DNA of 7,082 bases from an uncultured Rhodospirillales bacterium (lineage in GTDB: Bacteria; Pseudomonadota; Alphaproteobacteria; CALMVH01): positions 1 through 7,082 of the forward strand of contig CALMVH010000203.1 in assembly GCA_937873165.1 (NCBI GenBank), in the 5' to 3' direction. Shown in pieces: positions 6,089 to 7,082 of this stretch (its first letter is position 1; every line of letters starts with the position of its first letter). The position numbers were made by a program, and so were the translations under genes. The notes under the pieces were generated by a model. The model saw only the letters and a program-made list of their open reading frames with translations, was not told the DNA's origin and did not search any database.

Positions 6089-7082
6089 AACGGATTTCTG
6101 TGGGTTGTGCGCTGGGCCTGGTGCTTTGGGCGGGAACGGTTCCAGCCCAAACCAGCCCAGGCTCGCCTGGAGGTTATCCTGAACCCCCTGCGACGCCGAA
6201 TCTTTACCCGACTTTTCCGGCCCCGAGCGCGGCGGCTTCGCCATCGGCTGAGCCGCCCGGACGATTCCAGATACAGGGGGGGAGCACGCCCGATCAAGGG
6301 CAGCCGAATGGACAGATGTCTCCTAACCTGCCGGCCGCGTCTCAGGTCCCGACAACCGGCATACAGCCGGTCGACAATCAGGCTATTTTGAATGGGTTGG
6401 CCAGCGCTACCTCACCGGCCGGAGGTTCGAGCGCCGACTCCGCTCGCCAGGCTGTGTTCAAGGCAGCTCTCGATAGTGTGTTCCCGTTTAGCCCGCAAGA
6501 GATACAGACCCTGTTCGACCGATTGCATGAAAATCAGCAGGCGATTGCCGTGCCGGCGGTAGGCAACCCGAAAGCGGAAGTAAAGGCGGAAACCGTTTCC
6601 CTCGATCCGGGCTCAGAGCCAAAGCTCATCGAGACCGATGTCGGTTTTGTGACAACCGTATCCTTCTTGGATGCTACAGGAAATGCCTGGCCGATCCAGG
6701 ATATAGGGGTAGGCGGCAGCTTCGATGTTCCGGCGCCCGAGGAAGGCGGAAATGTGATCCGCATCACGCCCCTGGCCCGCTATGCCGCGGGGAATCTGTC
6801 GATCAGACTGTTCGGCCTCACCACGCCGTTGGCGTTCAGATTGTCAGCCACGACCGGGCGCGTGGATTACCGCTACGACGCGCGTGTTCCGAAGCTTGGC
6901 CCCAAGGCAGAAGCACCCTTGATTGATCACGGCAATGATCTTGTAGCCGGGGATTCTACGCTGATGAATATCCTGGACGGAGCGCCCCCGATCACGTCTA
7001 CCCGACTGACGGTTGTGGGTGTCGACGGAAGGACCGCGGCGTGGAGGATCGGCACCAAGATATTTGTCCGAACGCCTTATAT
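6085..7082 (+). CDS. dotH: DotH/IcmK (TraN-like) outer-membrane core protein, 3' partial
   Basis: The frame stays open to the window edge; 332 residues are visible, against about 360 for Legionella DotH, so the end is probably just outside. The ATG (6085-6087) overlaps the dotI stop and is preceded by GAGGA (6074-6078, 6-nt spacing). A signal peptide covers residues 1-21 with cleavage after VPA. A long Pro/Gln/Ser/Gly-rich linker follows to about residue 120. The conserved core starts near FPFSPQEIQ (133-141) and includes LDPG (173-176), the family hallmark SFLDATGNAWPI (193-204) and YAAGNL (233-238). In Dot/Icm systems DotH is placed in the outer membrane with the help of the lipoproteins DotC and DotD and forms the core complex with DotG. 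Cys8 lies inside the hydrophobic signal region without a good lipobox, so the protein is probably not itself a lipoprotein. DotG/TraO would be expected next downstream. Confidence 0.9.
   Translation, partial: MKRISVGCALGLVLWAGTVPAQTSPGSPGGYPEPPATPNLYPTFPAPSAAASPSAEPPGRFQIQGGSTPDQGQPNGQMSPNLPAASQVPTTGIQPVDNQAILNGLASATSPAGGSSADSARQAVFKAALDSVFPFSPQEIQTLFDRLHENQQAIAVPAVGNPKAEVKAETVSLDPGSEPKLIETDVGFVTTVSFLDATGNAWPIQDIGVGGSFDVPAPEEGGNVIRITPLARYAAGNLSIRLFGLTTPLAFRLSATTGRVDYRYDARVPKLGPKAEAPLIDHGNDLVAGDSTLMNILDGAPPITSTRLTVVGVDGRTAAWRIGTKIFVRTPY

Noticed and set aside
5246..6244. Long minus-strand open frame (332 codons) opposite dotI and the divergent region
   Set aside because: It lies antisense to the well-supported dotI and dotH frames and runs across the promoter region. 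Its translation is rich in His, Arg and Pro, as expected of a shadow frame, and has no recognisable domain.

Overview
The window comes from a flagellated Gram-negative bacterium, most likely an alphaproteobacterium. The GC-rich codon usage, the style of FlgK/FlgL and an I-type conjugation fragment would fit Acetobacteraceae or relatives, but that placement is inference from general resemblance. There are six protein genes and no RNA genes, insertion sequences or CRISPR arrays that I can see.

Left part (1-1179, + strand): the C-terminal ~390 residues of an M16 zinc-peptidase-family protein. It is the non-catalytic partner type, with a degenerate HxxEH site and an intact R/Y motif. It ends 12 bp from the convergent end of flgL.

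Middle (1192-3717, - strand): a two-gene flagellar operon, flgK then flgL, encoding the two hook-filament junction proteins. The genes are 6 nt apart. A near-consensus sigma-54 promoter (3753-3768) sits just upstream of flgK, and a run of nine G lies further upstream on the same strand.

Right part (3853-7082): a type IVB (I-type, Dot/Icm- or IncI Tra-like) secretion/conjugation region. A divergent intergenic region (5176-5455) holds one good sigma-70-like promoter in each direction and a 7-bp inverted repeat. Rightward it drives dotI/icmL (traM-like), whose stop overlaps the start of dotH/icmK (traN-like); dotH runs off the window. Leftward it drives a secreted 440-residue protein with four cysteines that I do not recognise firmly. 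IcmX/TraW-like is my best guess, from position and general character. This gene is visibly more AT-rich than the flagellar and peptidase genes.

DotI is the inner-membrane VirB8-like component and DotH is part of the outer-membrane core, so the right side is part of a DNA- or protein-transfer machine lying beside housekeeping motility genes. This looks like the edge of an integrated element, or a large plasmid or chromid carrying both. The most novel items are the unassigned exported protein and the divergent control region.
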